Origin: Calocera cornea HHB12733
Taxonomy: Eukaryota; Basidiomycota; Dacrymycetes; Dacrymycetales; Dacrymycetaceae
Assembly (NCBI GenBank): GCA_001632435.1
Contig: KV423927.1
Coordinates: 48,115 to 112,114, forward strand
DNA: 64,000 bases
Reading direction: 5' to 3'
Positions within the stretch are counted from its first letter, which is position 1; each line of letters opens with the position of its first letter. Positions 46,174 through 56,636 of this stretch are shown piece after piece. A program made the position numbers and the translations under genes. The notes beneath the pieces were generated by a model, which worked only from the letters and a program-made list of their open reading frames with translations, was not told the origin of the DNA and did no database searches.

Positions 46174-47317
46174 TCACAACCCCGGCGGTGACCCACTCCA
46201 GCCCTCCTTATCCACCGCCTTCCCCGCCCTCCGCCTTTCCCCAAACGCCCTCACCCCCCTCCCCAGCGCCTCACAAACCCACCTCGGCCCACGCCCTTCT
46301 CCATCTCTGACCACGCCCTCCCCAACCCACTCTAGCCAGCTCTCCGCCCTCGCCCCTTCCGGGGCCCTCAATATCCCCGGCGCGACATCTATGACCGCGT
46401 CCCTGGCCTCGTTCCACCAGAAGACGCTCGCCCCGCATCTCCCACAGAAGTCGCGGTGCACCCCCTCCGCCCGCGCAGGCGTGCAGGAGCGCAGCGTCCC
46501 CAGCTTCCTGAGGTCCACGGGCTGCCCGCTGGGGAGGACGAGGTTGCACGCGGGTACGTAAGCCCATGCCGGGCCCCAGAACCCCAGGTCGCGCTGGCAG
46601 GTTCCGCACCCGCACAGAGCGGCCAGGTAATGCCTGCGGTCGGAGCTCCGAGTGGGCGGAGCCACCACGGCTCGCTGTCCCAGTCGTGGGTGCTACCTGT
46701 GGGATCGGGGAGGACCGAGGGCCAGCCAGTGGGGATGGCGGTCTTGGACGCGGAGGTCGGGCGGGTGATGAGGAATGACACGCCGCCGCAGTGACATTCC
46801 GCCACAAGGGTGTCATCTGCTTCCCCGTCGGGCTGCTCAAGTTCCAGCTGGGGAGCACGCCAGCCCAAAGGCAGCTGCTCGCTCTCCCCCTTCTTGCCCG
46901 CCCACCGCATACCATTCTCCCAGAACTCAGCCCCCCCGCCATCCCGCGTGTCCCTCACCCACTCATGCTCCCCCACCTGTATCTCCAACCCGCCCCAGTC
47001 TTCCACAACACCGGCATGACGTTCCACCACTTTTCCCCGTTCGTTACGTGCTCAACCTGCATATGACTCCCGCACGAGGCACAGAAGTAGCGTGTTGTCC
47101 CCGGGCTCGTCACGTACCCCGTTAGAGCACCCGAGGAGAGCAAGCACGAGGGAATAGGCGAGGAGCACACAGCGGCAGTGAAGAGCCCGCCGGACCAGCG
47201 GCGGCAGGATGTGCAGTGGCAGATGTCGCATGTGGCCCGGTTGGAGGGCGCGAAGAGGGTGAGCGGGTAGAAGCAGACGCCACAGTAGCAAAAGATTGTT
47301 GCGGGGAATTCGAGCAT
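46174..47317 (-). pseudogene. double GFA-domain (glutathione-dependent formaldehyde-activating-like) gene with frame breaks
   Basis: On the minus strand the region codes for two GFA (DUF636) domains in tandem, but in three different frames. The first domain runs from the Met at 47317 with CHCTSCRRWSGG and FCASCGSHM. The conserved continuation (VVEDWGGLEIQVGEHEWVRD) is one base out of frame from about 47015. The second domain starts with ECHCGGVSFL, and after EPWWLR (about 46660) the frame changes again to LCGCGTCQRD, then DFCGRCGASVFWWNE to the stop at 46174. No GT-AG intron fits either junction. The Cys pairs expected to bind zinc are still present. Either two single-base sequencing errors in GC-rich DNA or recent loss of function explains this. 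A TATA-like sequence lies about 50 nt upstream of the start. Confidence 0.6.
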
Positions 47318-47633
47318 CGCTTCAAGTCAGAGCAAACATAGGACCCCACGTTCCATAGAGGGGGTATATAGTGGTTAGAGGCAGCATTCCCCGCCGGGGA
47401 AACGTGACCCGTCTCGGCGATGGACGACGAACTGAAAGAGGAGCACACGAAGACCCTAGCTTACCTAATCCTCACCATCGGCCACGCGAGCCCCCGAAGC
47501 GCGACACGTCGACCTCCTTCCTCCTCCTGAGCTCGCCAAAATTAGGCTCCGGCTCATTCCTCCTCGGTGCTCGTCCCCTACGCTACCCGCCTGCAGCCCA
47601 CCCTACTCGACCAGCACCAGCACACGCAGAGCT

Positions 47634-48468
47634 ATGGCAGCGAAGAAGCGAAGAAATGGCGAGTCGAGCACGGCGGTCGATGGGGGCGCGGTTGTTCCCG
47701 AGATCGATCAGGCTGGTGTGGTCGCCCTCTCGGAAACTGAGCCGGTCAAGATCAACAATGCGCACCTGAGAGAGGTAAAGGACGCGTTGGACGACGCTAT
47801 ACGACGAGTCAGTGCCTCTGTTCTTGCGCTGGATCAGCCGGGCTGATCAAGGATGCTGCGCTAGATCCTCACCCGGCCAGACCAGTTCAAGCAGAACCAC
47901 ATGCACACGGACGTCAAGCTCGCCTTCGGCTGGGGCGCGGTAATAGTAGCCGGCGCGACGGGACTGTACGGCTATTTTGTCGAGTTTGAGAAGGCCAAGC
48001 TCGGTGTCCTGGTGGGGGTCGTTTTGTGAGTTCTGCTTGGCGTCATTGGGGGAGCCAGCGCTGACCGGCGCAGATATGGTCTCTTGAGCACAATGCAGTA
48101 CCTGTACCAGTGGTTCGTGGAGAAGGACATAGTGTTCGTTGGGAAGCGGCGAAGTGTAGCCGGCCGCGTATGCAATCTCTCCTGCCGAAGTGTACACCCT
48201 GCTGACCATCCTGCAGATCGAGACCGAGCGGCTGATCGTCTCCTCCAAGCTCAACCCGACCCCGCGCACCAACCCAACATACACGCTCACGCTCTCGTAC
48301 AAGCGCACGACCAACTCGGGCAAGACGCTGCTACACTCGGCGAGCCGCAAGCGCTGGCCCGGGTCGCCCATCGCGCGCTGGTTCGACAAGGACGGCAATA
48401 TGGACGTGCCCGCGTTCGAGCGCTATGTGGGGGACTTGGTCGCGGACGCGATGGGCGTAAAGTCATAG
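47634..48468 (+). CDS. SPC2: signal peptidase complex subunit 2 (SPC25)
   Basis: Four exons, 47634-47807, 47865-48025, 48074-48167 and 48217-48468, give 226 aa. The protein has a Lys-rich N-terminus (MAAKKRRNGE), a cytosolic helix (NNAHLREVKDALDDAIRR), and two membrane spans (FGWGAVIVAGATGLYGYF and LGVLVGVVLYGLLSTMQYL) with a short loop between them. The C-terminal cytosolic part contains the basic loop GKRRSV and an extended beta-rich domain (YTLTLSYKRT, ARWFDKDG). This is the layout of SPC25/Spc2, which strengthens contact between signal peptidase and the Sec61 translocon in the ER. Residues of known catalytic subunits are not expected here. It is convergent with the uS15 gene. Confidence 0.9.
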
Positions 48469-48920
48469 GGCTTTTGCGAGAGGGAGATACTTATACCCGC
48501 TCAGGCGGTGCAGAGCAGAAATGTATGATATCCCTGGTTGGATGTTTCTGGGACTCGCATATCCGATCCTTGCTATCATGTCCCTGCGAGCAACAAAGGC
48601 TCAAATGTCGGACACATGATGCCTGTGGTCCCATGATGCCGGTTGCACAGCATATATCTGAAAGTTATAGGTATGCCCCGCCGCAGAAGCAGCCAAAGAA
48701 ACAGAGAAACTCAAGGGCGTTCAATTTGCGGACAGTCCATTATCTGTTCCCTCTCAAGACCAGACGCGAACGAATTGGGATAGAAGCATGGTTCATTTTG
48801 CTCGCATAGACGTAACGCATACAAGCCATCTCCCAAATGTAACCGCAGACCGAACCCAGCCCGCAGCCCATCATCGTCACCCGCTCCCCTCTGCACCGCA
48901 TCACATCCTAGATCAACACC

Positions 48921-49484
48921 TCATGCAACGAGCGTGGACGCGGTCGCGGCGTCGTACTTGAACGTCGGCGGCAGCTGCTGCTTGGTCTTGTAGTAGCGTG
49001 CCAGGCGGTGGATACGAGACTCGATCAGGATGAGGCGGAACTTGGAGTCCTTGTCCTTGCGGTTCACCTCGAGGTGTTTCCGGACAGAGACGGCCTTCTT
49101 GACCAGGTGCCAAAGGTCTTCCGGGATAGAGGGGGCGAGGCCTAAGCAGCGTATACACGTGAGCTATTTCCAAGTGCGGAACGGGATGGTAACGCACCGT
49201 TGGACTTGAGGATACGGAGGATCTTGTTACCGGTGATGGTCTTGACCTGAGGGATACCCTGCGAGTCACGGAGCTGGACACCGATCTGGGAGGGGGTGAG
49301 ACCCTTGCGGGCGAGCTTGAAGATCTGGTCGCAGACTTCCTCGGGGGTGGTCTTGGACCAGGAAGGGGGAGCGCGGGAGTAGGGGAGAGCGGAGGACGCT
49401 GGGTGCGATGTCAGAGCTGACCTCATTCAGGGAGCATGAGACCGACGTACAAATGCCCTTTCCGGGCGCGTGCATACGACCCAT
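48921..49484 (-). CDS. RPS13: 40S ribosomal protein uS15 (RPS13)
   Basis: Three exons on the minus strand, 49451-49484, 49198-49398 and 48921-49141, give 151 aa, exactly the eukaryotic uS15 length. The sequence follows RPS13 throughout: [79 protein letters not shown], and [17 protein letters not shown]. It binds 18S rRNA in the central domain of the small subunit. It is transcribed away from the eS6 gene with 317 nt between the starts. Confidence 0.95.
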
Positions 49485-49801
49485 GGCTTCCTAGGTGGTT
49501 GTAAGAGATGTGTCGGAGGATGTTGACAGCAGACTCACTGATTAGTTTTGAGAGAAGAGGGACCTACGGACGGCGAGCGGTAGTGTGCGTGCAGCGACCT
49601 GGACAGGGCGGGATAGGCGGAGGGAGAATGTGGGTCGGAAGCAATTTCATGGGAGGCAGCCTCAACTGTACAGCACCAACTTTTGGCTCCGACGGTGGTC
49701 CCTCCTCTGTAGAGTCTCGTCGTCCCCTGCCCAGCTACCAGTTTCGTTTGGCTGCTCCGACATCGACTATATCCTCGACGGCGTAGACCGACCCCGGCAA
49801 C
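49485..49801. promoter_or_regulatory. divergent ribosomal-protein promoter (uS15/eS6)
   Basis: 317 nt between start codons of two cytosolic ribosomal protein genes, which suggests joint regulation. The plus strand has a pyrimidine-rich stretch (CTCCTCTGTAGAGTCTCG) near 49705 before eS6. I could not assign specific factor sites. Confidence 0.55.
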
Positions 49802-50686
49802 ATGAAGATCAACATTGCCAGTGCGTTGTCCCACCACGCTGATATGTGAAGCAGCATATTGATGTCATTGTTTAGACCCCGCGACTGGCGCGCAGAAGCT
49901 CATCGACCTCGAGCATGAGCGCAACTTGTACGTGTTCCAACCATGATGACTGGGAATCATTTCTGACATCTTGCATAGCCGTGTCTTCTACGAAAAGCGC
50001 ATGGGCCAGGAGGTCCCCGGCGACTCCCTCGGCGACGAGTGGAAGGGCTACGTCTTCCGCGTCACCGGCGGTAACGACAAGCAGGGTTTCCCGATGAAGC
50101 AGGGTGTCCTCCTCCCCTACCGTGTCCGTCTCCTTCTCTCCGACGGCCACTCCTGCTACCGCACCCGCCGCACTGGTGAGCGCAAGCGCAAGTCCGTCCG
50201 TGGCTGCATCGTCGGTCCCGATATCGCTGTTCTGTCCGTCGTCATTGTCAAGAAGGGTGATGCGGAGATCCCTGGTCTTACCGACACCGTCCTCCCCCAG
50301 CGCCTCGGCCCCAAGAGGGCGACCAAGATCCGCAAGTTCTTCAACTTGTCCAAAGAGGATGATGTCACCAAGTTTGTTGTGCGGAGAGAGGTGAAGAGCG
50401 CGAAGAACCCTGATGCTAAGCCGTACAAGAAGGCGTACGTTTGCTCTTACAGCCTATTCCCTTATCGCGCTAACATTGCACTTCTAGTCCCAAAATTCAG
50501 CGTCTTGTCACTCCTGAGCGTCTGCAGCGTCGTCGCCACCTCCGGTCGCTCAAGAAGCGGAAGACGGAGTCCCAGAAGGAGCAGAAGGCGGAGTACGACG
50601 TGATGCTTGCCAAGCGCGTCGCAGAGAGGAAGGCGAAGGTTGCCGCTCACCGTGCTGCCGTTCACCACAAGGCCGAGACCGCATGA
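49802..50686 (+). CDS. RPS6: 40S ribosomal protein eS6
   Basis: Four exons, 49802-49820, 49876-49927, 49979-50434 and 50488-50686, give 241 aa. The start [40 protein letters not shown], the [18 protein letters not shown] block and [20 protein letters not shown] identify eS6. The C-terminal basic helix is present, but the tail ends [15 protein letters not shown] and shows no obvious cluster of TOR/S6-kinase serines such as the RRLSS motif of animals and yeast. The first exon holds only 19 nt before a strong donor. eS6 lies on the small subunit and is one of the earliest assembled proteins. Confidence 0.95.
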
Positions 50687-52171
50687 GGTGTCGGTCCCGG
50701 TCCTTGGGTTGTCGTCCGACTGCGGGAAAAGGGTGCATGGGTCAGGCGGCCGCGACCGCCTGGCGGTATTCCATATGCTGTTTGTGATATGCAGTCCTAT
50801 GCCCATGTGTCTAATGCATTATCATCACATTCATGGTGTATCCGGTTATCTGCATTCAAAAGCCACGGGTATACTACATCGACAGACGACATTGAGGTTC
50901 CCTTCCCCTCCTCGTGTCATTATCCTCATATTGGCTCATAACGTCGAACGAGTTCGGACTTGTCGGAGCGTCACGGCCGCCGTGCTCAAAGCAAGATGAA
51001 TAGTTTCTGCTGAATAAGGCATTTCACGGCGAGTCGATCTTCCAGTCTCCAGAGTCACTCTGTGCCCGCGGCTAATATAATCTTCAGGTTGTTGATCTTG
51101 GCTCCCGCCGCTACCGCCTGCTATCATCGACTTGGCCGATTACTCATCGCGTCCGCTCTCTTGCAACCATCCACTCTTACACCACCGCATAATCCACGCC
51201 AAGAATACCTGGCAGTGAGGAGACTGATCAGCATCGAAATCTGTGGGCTTTCGGCACCGTCCGTAGGGCATAAGGCATCCGCAGTTGCGACAGATGCACC
51301 TACGTTCCTTTCCCGGATCGTCTGCTCTGCCTTCGCCGAACCATGAGAAGTACTCCCACGGTTGCTGCTCTGTGTTCTGTCCTCCGACGATGCGCTGCCT
51401 TTTAGTCAGGGCAACATGGTACGGACCGTCGGCTGTGCCAGCGAAGCATTCACGTCTTCTTCGGGCATAATAGAACTTCCAACCTGCGCATTTGGAAATG
51501 GAGCCTACCTCTTCTGACTGCGGCTCCGAATGTGTCGCGCTGTTCATCGTACGACGGCCGATCCCGGGATTCTGGTGCTCATGTGCAAGCTTTCCTTACA
51601 ATCTGCCCCACTGCGGGTGGTCAGCAGTGCCCCTTGCCAGAGCAAGCTCGCCGGATACCCGCAAACTCTGCTGTACGTTGCCAGCAGCTAGCACATCAGC
51701 TACTGGGCTGCGCTTGGCTCCAATTAGGGCTGCTTGATCAGGTTCTTTAATGAGAAGCGATGGTATCGTGGGGTTTCATACTTCACCGCCGCGTCCCTCT
51801 TTATTGGCAGTCACGGTACATCTACTATGTACCATGGATCTAAATCCTCGGCATTTACATCTGCAACTCGTACCTTGGCGTCTACCTCGCCGTACGATGA
51901 CGGCACGCTATAGCTCTCGTCTCAGCGCGGCCGCCGGAAGACGCTTCGAACAGGAACACTGTACGGGGCCCGGGTGAACAAGAAGACATAGGAACTCCGG
52001 CATTCTTCCTTCTGCCGAAAAGTACGTGACGAAGAGTGGGACATGCTGTGAACGAGCCATGGATCGGGCGCCCTCTGACGGTCGTTCCTATCAGGCTCCA
52101 ACTATAAAGGTCGCCTATTGCCGTGTTTCTCTGCCGCGATCTAGGTCCATTCACCCCTTCACTAGCTGGCC
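50687..52171. other. intergenic with one unrecognised ORF (51140-51547 minus)
   Basis: A 135-codon minus-strand ORF has the feel of coding sequence, with blocks such as GWKFYYARRR, PWEYFSWFGEG and RCICRNCGCLMPYGRC (five Cys), but no family is recognised and no flanking exons were found. It could be a fragment of a decayed gene. The right end holds the promoter of peroxidase copy 2. Confidence 0.4.
52103..52108 (+). promoter_or_regulatory. TATA box of peroxidase copy 2
   Basis: TATAAA in the context CAACTATAAAGGTC, 69 nt before the start codon at 52172. Confidence 0.6.
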
Positions 52172-53692
52172 ATGCTGCTGTCCGCCCTCGCCCTTCTCCT
52201 TGCTTCATCGCCGGTGTTCGTGGATGCCTTCCCCGCTTATGCAACGCGGTATGCTGGCCCGCGCAACGACGACACCCGGAAACCGATTCAAAGGCGTACT
52301 GCCGTACCCTACTCTCCCCAGTTTCCCTACACGGGAGCAACCTTGAACGGAGCCGCAGGGACTGGTGTGGGAGGTGTCCAGGTGCCTGCCCCGGGTGACT
52401 ATGCACACTATTATGAGGATCCTCTTCCGGGCGCTCAGCGCGGACCTTGGTGCGTGTCGAGATCTGGGTGTTGTTCCATATATTTACCGCATTGTAGTCC
52501 TGGTCTAAACGCGCTTGCGAATCATGGATTTCTATCACGCGACGGCATAACAACCTATACCGAAATGGTCGCTGCTCTGCAGAACGTATACAATGTTCGC
52601 CATGATCTCACGCTCTATCGCGAAGTTCTGCTAATTTCATATCTAGGCTGACTTTTCCGTAGCCGTCGCACTCACCATGCTTGGCTTCGTCTTGGACGGC
52701 GATCCTGTCTCCGAAACCATGTCTATCGGCGGATCTGTACCCTTGGTGACGGGCAAGCCGGGAGAGTTTACGGGAGAGTACGGTGGAGTTAGCATGCATG
52801 GGACTTTTGAGCTGTACGCGTACCACTCCACAACTGGACCTGTGTACTCACTTATACGGACCAGCGACGTCTCATTAACCCGCAATGATTACTACCTGAA
52901 CGGTGACTCGCACAGCTTTAACGGCACACTCTTTGGCATGATGGTCGAGACTGCAAAGTCCACTTCATCTGCGGAAAACCCGTACGGCAACTTCAGTTTC
53001 CTTCTTCGCAGAGTTTAACACGCATACAGACTCTTTGACTTCAACGCAATGGCGTTGTATCGGTCGCAGCAGTACGAACGTGCACGCGTCGAGAACCCAT
53101 GGCTGTATTTCCCTCAGCTTGCTGTGAGTCACACCATGGATGGACTAAGAAACGTGCTGATGCGTACTGGTAGCTGCACAATTACGGTGCTGCCACATTT
53201 CTATTCAACGCGTTCCCTTCCTCCGCCAAGAATTACACTCCCGACCTCGAGACTATCTCTTCTTTCTTCGGTGCTGTGGAGCTGCCCAATGGCTCCTGGG
53301 GCCATGTCGGCGAGCGCACCCCGCCTAACTGGCAAAACCGTGTCGCGCCACTCAACCTAACCGAAGTCAGCACCGGCATCACCGAGTTGTATGCGGCCTA
53401 CCCCAAGCCCTATGGCGCCAATGTGGATGGTGTATGGGTCCCGCTGAACAGTACCTCTCTCAGTGCACTGCGCAAGCGCCAGAGCGCGTCGGACCCGAAC
53501 GGCATCCTCTGCGGCGCCTACGACGAAATCATCGAGCATGCTGGTATGTGCTGAGTCTTTTCCTGCGTCAACAAGCGTACTGATGAGTGCGCAGAGGCGG
53601 CCCCGCAACCATTGGCCATGCTCCAATTTGTAGTAGAGAAGGCAAACCCTGTGTTCGGGCCAGTGGGTTGCGAGCTGTTTACCATGCCTTAA
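52172..53692 (+). CDS. secreted heme-thiolate peroxidase (UPO/chloroperoxidase family), copy 2
   Basis: Seven exons, 52172-52449, 52498-52594, 52647-52813, 52865-52981, 53030-53123, 53174-53543 and 53595-53692, give 406 aa. A signal peptide (MLLSALALLLASSPVFVDA) is followed by a propeptide-like segment. The first intron splits the Cys codon of the heme motif GPCPGLNALANHGFLSRDG exactly as in copy 1. The acid-base motif is ELDVSLTRND; SFNGTLFGMM, FDFNAMALYRSQQY, SWGHVGERTPPNWQNR and a C-terminal Cys (GPVGCEL) follow. Copy 2 has one intron more than copy 1, after QNVYN (donor GTTCGC at 52595). Sites for N-glycosylation (for example SFNGT, NYTP) are present. The two copies are inverted relative to each other and 11 kb apart, so the duplication is old or rearranged. 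It is followed by a carboxylesterase gene. Confidence 0.88.
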
Positions 53693-54315
53693 GAGCTTGT
53701 ATCCCTCCTTATAGCATCCTGGGCCACTGCGCGCTTCACGACATTAGGCGATAAAGTAGATGCGCATCAGATACGAGATGGAACTCATTGGACTTGCTCG
53801 GAGAGACGACGGATAGATGCCTGAGTGATTGGTCGCTGTTTCTAAAACACATCGATGAGACCCGCTGCCGCGTTCTGCAAGACTAATTCGGTGTCAGGGC
53901 TTCAGGGACGGCATCGGTACCGACGACTAAACCCTGCATAGCCACGGCGACACTTGGCTTATCTACGGCGACCTTCTTCACGAAGTCATCACGATATTCA
54001 TCTCCTTCCTTTTGCGAACCCCGCCATGGACGAAAGCGTTAATGGCACTGAATCTGTACTTCGGCGCACAGATCTGACTGTTTCCCTAAGCACAACGAGA
54101 CGGGACACGGCGACCGTGATCATTGCTGCTCAGGCACGCCGTCAGCGACGTTCTGATGACATGCAAGTAACGGCTCGATATGACTACTCACTCAATGACC
54201 GGGCCATGACACATATGTGCAGAACGTACACAATGATGACCGAGGACTCTATATATACCTGAGCAGCACCCTAGCTCTGTGTAGTGTGTCCTGTTCCCCC
54301 CGCATCTCTTGAAGA
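53693..54315. other. intergenic with TATA box before the esterase
   Basis: About 620 nt. TATATATA at 54250-54257 lies about 60 nt before the esterase start, the same spacing as in both peroxidase genes. No gene is supported. Confidence 0.6.
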
Positions 54316-56324
54316 ATGCACGTTGCGCTCGCTCTCCTAGCGACTCTCCTCGTTTCTGGCACCAATGCCTCTCCCTTGGCGCGGGACGATGGCACACTCA
54401 TAACGACATCCCAAGGCTCTGTGCAAGGCACCTTAGTGTCTTCTAGCGTGCGACAATGGCTTGGTATACCGTACGCCTCTCCGCCTACTGGCACTCTGCG
54501 TTTTCAGCCCCCGCAGTCTGCACCGTCCAGGTCGGGGACGCTTTCAGCAACAACCTTTGGTAGCTCCTGTCCGGCACTACTTGGCACAGAATTCTTGGAG
54601 CTGGTTGGAATGCTACAGCAGCAAGAATCTGTTCCGGTGGATGAAGACTGCTTGAACCTGAATATCTGGGCGCCCGCAACCGGTAGACCACAGGGAGGCG
54701 CTGTGTTACTGTGGGTCTATGGTGGCAGCTTCCAGTTCGGCACTGCAAGTACTTTCATCCCATTAGCTTATGTTATTCTGATCTGTATTTCAGAGCAATA
54801 CGCCATACTACAGCGGTCAGAGCTTTGTGGACGGATTTGACGATATTGTGGTTGTCACGATCAACTACCGGCGAGTCCTTCCCGTTGCTCGGTGGGCAGC
54901 CCCTGACAACTTTACAGGTTGAACATATTTGGATTCCCCAATGCTCCGCAGCAGCTGATCAATATTGGCCTCCTCGACATAGATGCAGCGATTCAGTGGG
55001 TGTACACCAACATCGCCGCATTCGGCGGGGACCCAGAGCGAATTACCATTTTCGGAGAGAGTGCTGGAGCAATTGCGGTGGACGCTTACGCTTTCAGCCA
55101 TCCAGAAGACACCACTGTCAAAGGTGCGCAATGTTCAGCTTTAGTAGGCCACTAGGTACTGATGGGAATGCGGTAGGTATCATAGCTGAATCTGGGACGT
55201 ACGTTTTCCAGTCATTCAAGGTTCTGATTAGGGTCTGACGAGTGCTTGATACTAGCGCTTGGTTTGAAGCTCTGGGGTCCACCGATCCGGCTTCGTTCAG
55301 TGCAGCCAATTCATCGTGGAACACTGTGGCCAGTGCTCTCGGTTGTAGCACCTGTAAGTTCCTGCTGTTGACTACTGTGAAAAAGCCTACTGAGTCCTTC
55401 GCCAGCGGGTGATGCAGCACAGCTGGCCTGTGTTCAAGAAGTCCCCTGGCAGGTGCTTCTCAATGAGGTTATCTCAAGTGGAGAGACTTTTAGTTCTTAT
55501 GCAGATGGTATGACCCCTCCGCTAAAATTTGGATTCTTCACTGATGCCTCGGCCCAATTATTCTGTCGACAGGCCAAACCCTTTTTTCCGACGTCAGTAC
55601 ACGCTCCACCAGTGGGGAGTTCCTCAAGGTACCCTTCCTGGTTGGGCATAATGCAGATGAGGGAGACATCTTTGTGGTCGCGCTGGAGGAGGGCGACTTC
55701 AATTTCACCATCCCAGTGGCTACGACTGTGTTGAGCGATGCACTCACTGAAGTGAGCTCCTTCATTGTGAACGTCAAGATATTCCTGACCTAGTTATTCC
55801 TCAAGCTACTGGCGCACTGTCCTGCGGAGCAAGAAGCCGGAGACCGCGTTTCCGCAGGCGTGCCAACTTGGCGATACATATTTGAGGGCGTATATCCAGA
55901 CCTGACCGACAATAATCCGAATCTACGAGCCTACCACAGCAGTGAGATCCCGTTGGTATTTGGTACATATAATGATTCTACCTTCCCGTATGGTCCTACC
56001 TCGTGAGTGCATCGTTTGTACCCTGCGCGGTGCGACATCAACTAACCTTTACAAACAATCAGGAGTGAAATTGCGCTTTCTTCGTGGATGCAAGGCGCAT
56101 GGGTAGCGTTCGCTCAAGACCCAGTGAATGGGCTGACCAACTACGGTTGGCCGTCGTACGGCTCTCTGCCTGTGCTGTACACGCTTGCGGAGCTGGGGAA
56201 CAGTAACAACCCAGATGGACCGACGTACAGTGTCGCCGCAACGCTCGATGTGGGCTGCGGAGTAGTCAACACCCTGACCCCCCTTGTTTTCCAGGCTATC
56301 TCACTCCTAGGTGGGGTACTTTAG
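54316..56324 (+). CDS. secreted type-B carboxylesterase/lipase, one doubtful junction
   Basis: Nine exons: 54316-54748, 54794-54870, 54918-55123, 55177-55198, 55256-55353, 55406-55507, 55573-55751, 55794-56002 and 56063-56324, about 485 aa. A signal peptide ([18 protein letters not shown]) starts an alpha/beta-hydrolase. It has [23 protein letters not shown], the oxyanion loop VYGGSFQFG, and the nucleophile Ser in FGESAGA. An acidic segment follows ([10 protein letters not shown]) and [11 protein letters not shown]; a catalytic His candidate lies in [12 protein letters not shown]. Seven of the eight junctions keep the frame. The first is one base out: donor phase 1 meets an exon that needs phase 0, and no GT-AG alternative restores the conserved sequence. 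The second intron begins GC (GCGAGT). So this is either an intact gene with a sequencing error or a young pseudogene. Such enzymes hydrolyse esters outside the cell. Confidence 0.75.
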
Positions 56325-56636
56325 TCTAGAGGAACAGTCAACGATTTGATTTTAAATGATCGCTTCAAATTTGAACACATTTTTGCTTCGTGGGGGTCAT
56401 GTCCTGAAATTGATAGCCTAGTTCGTCAGAGCGACGATACATGTTATCCGAACAACCACCTGTTTTTCACACCTTTTCAGCGCGGCAAATGTCTTTCGCC
56501 TACGTCGCGCGGTGAGAGAGCGACTCAGTGCGCATTCTCTGGTCAGCATTTGCCTCCGCGGGAGGAGCAAAGGCAGAGAAGGGTAGGCTCGCATGTCGCG
56601 TCCAAGCCTTGTTCCCGCGCACTACCCTTTCTTGAC

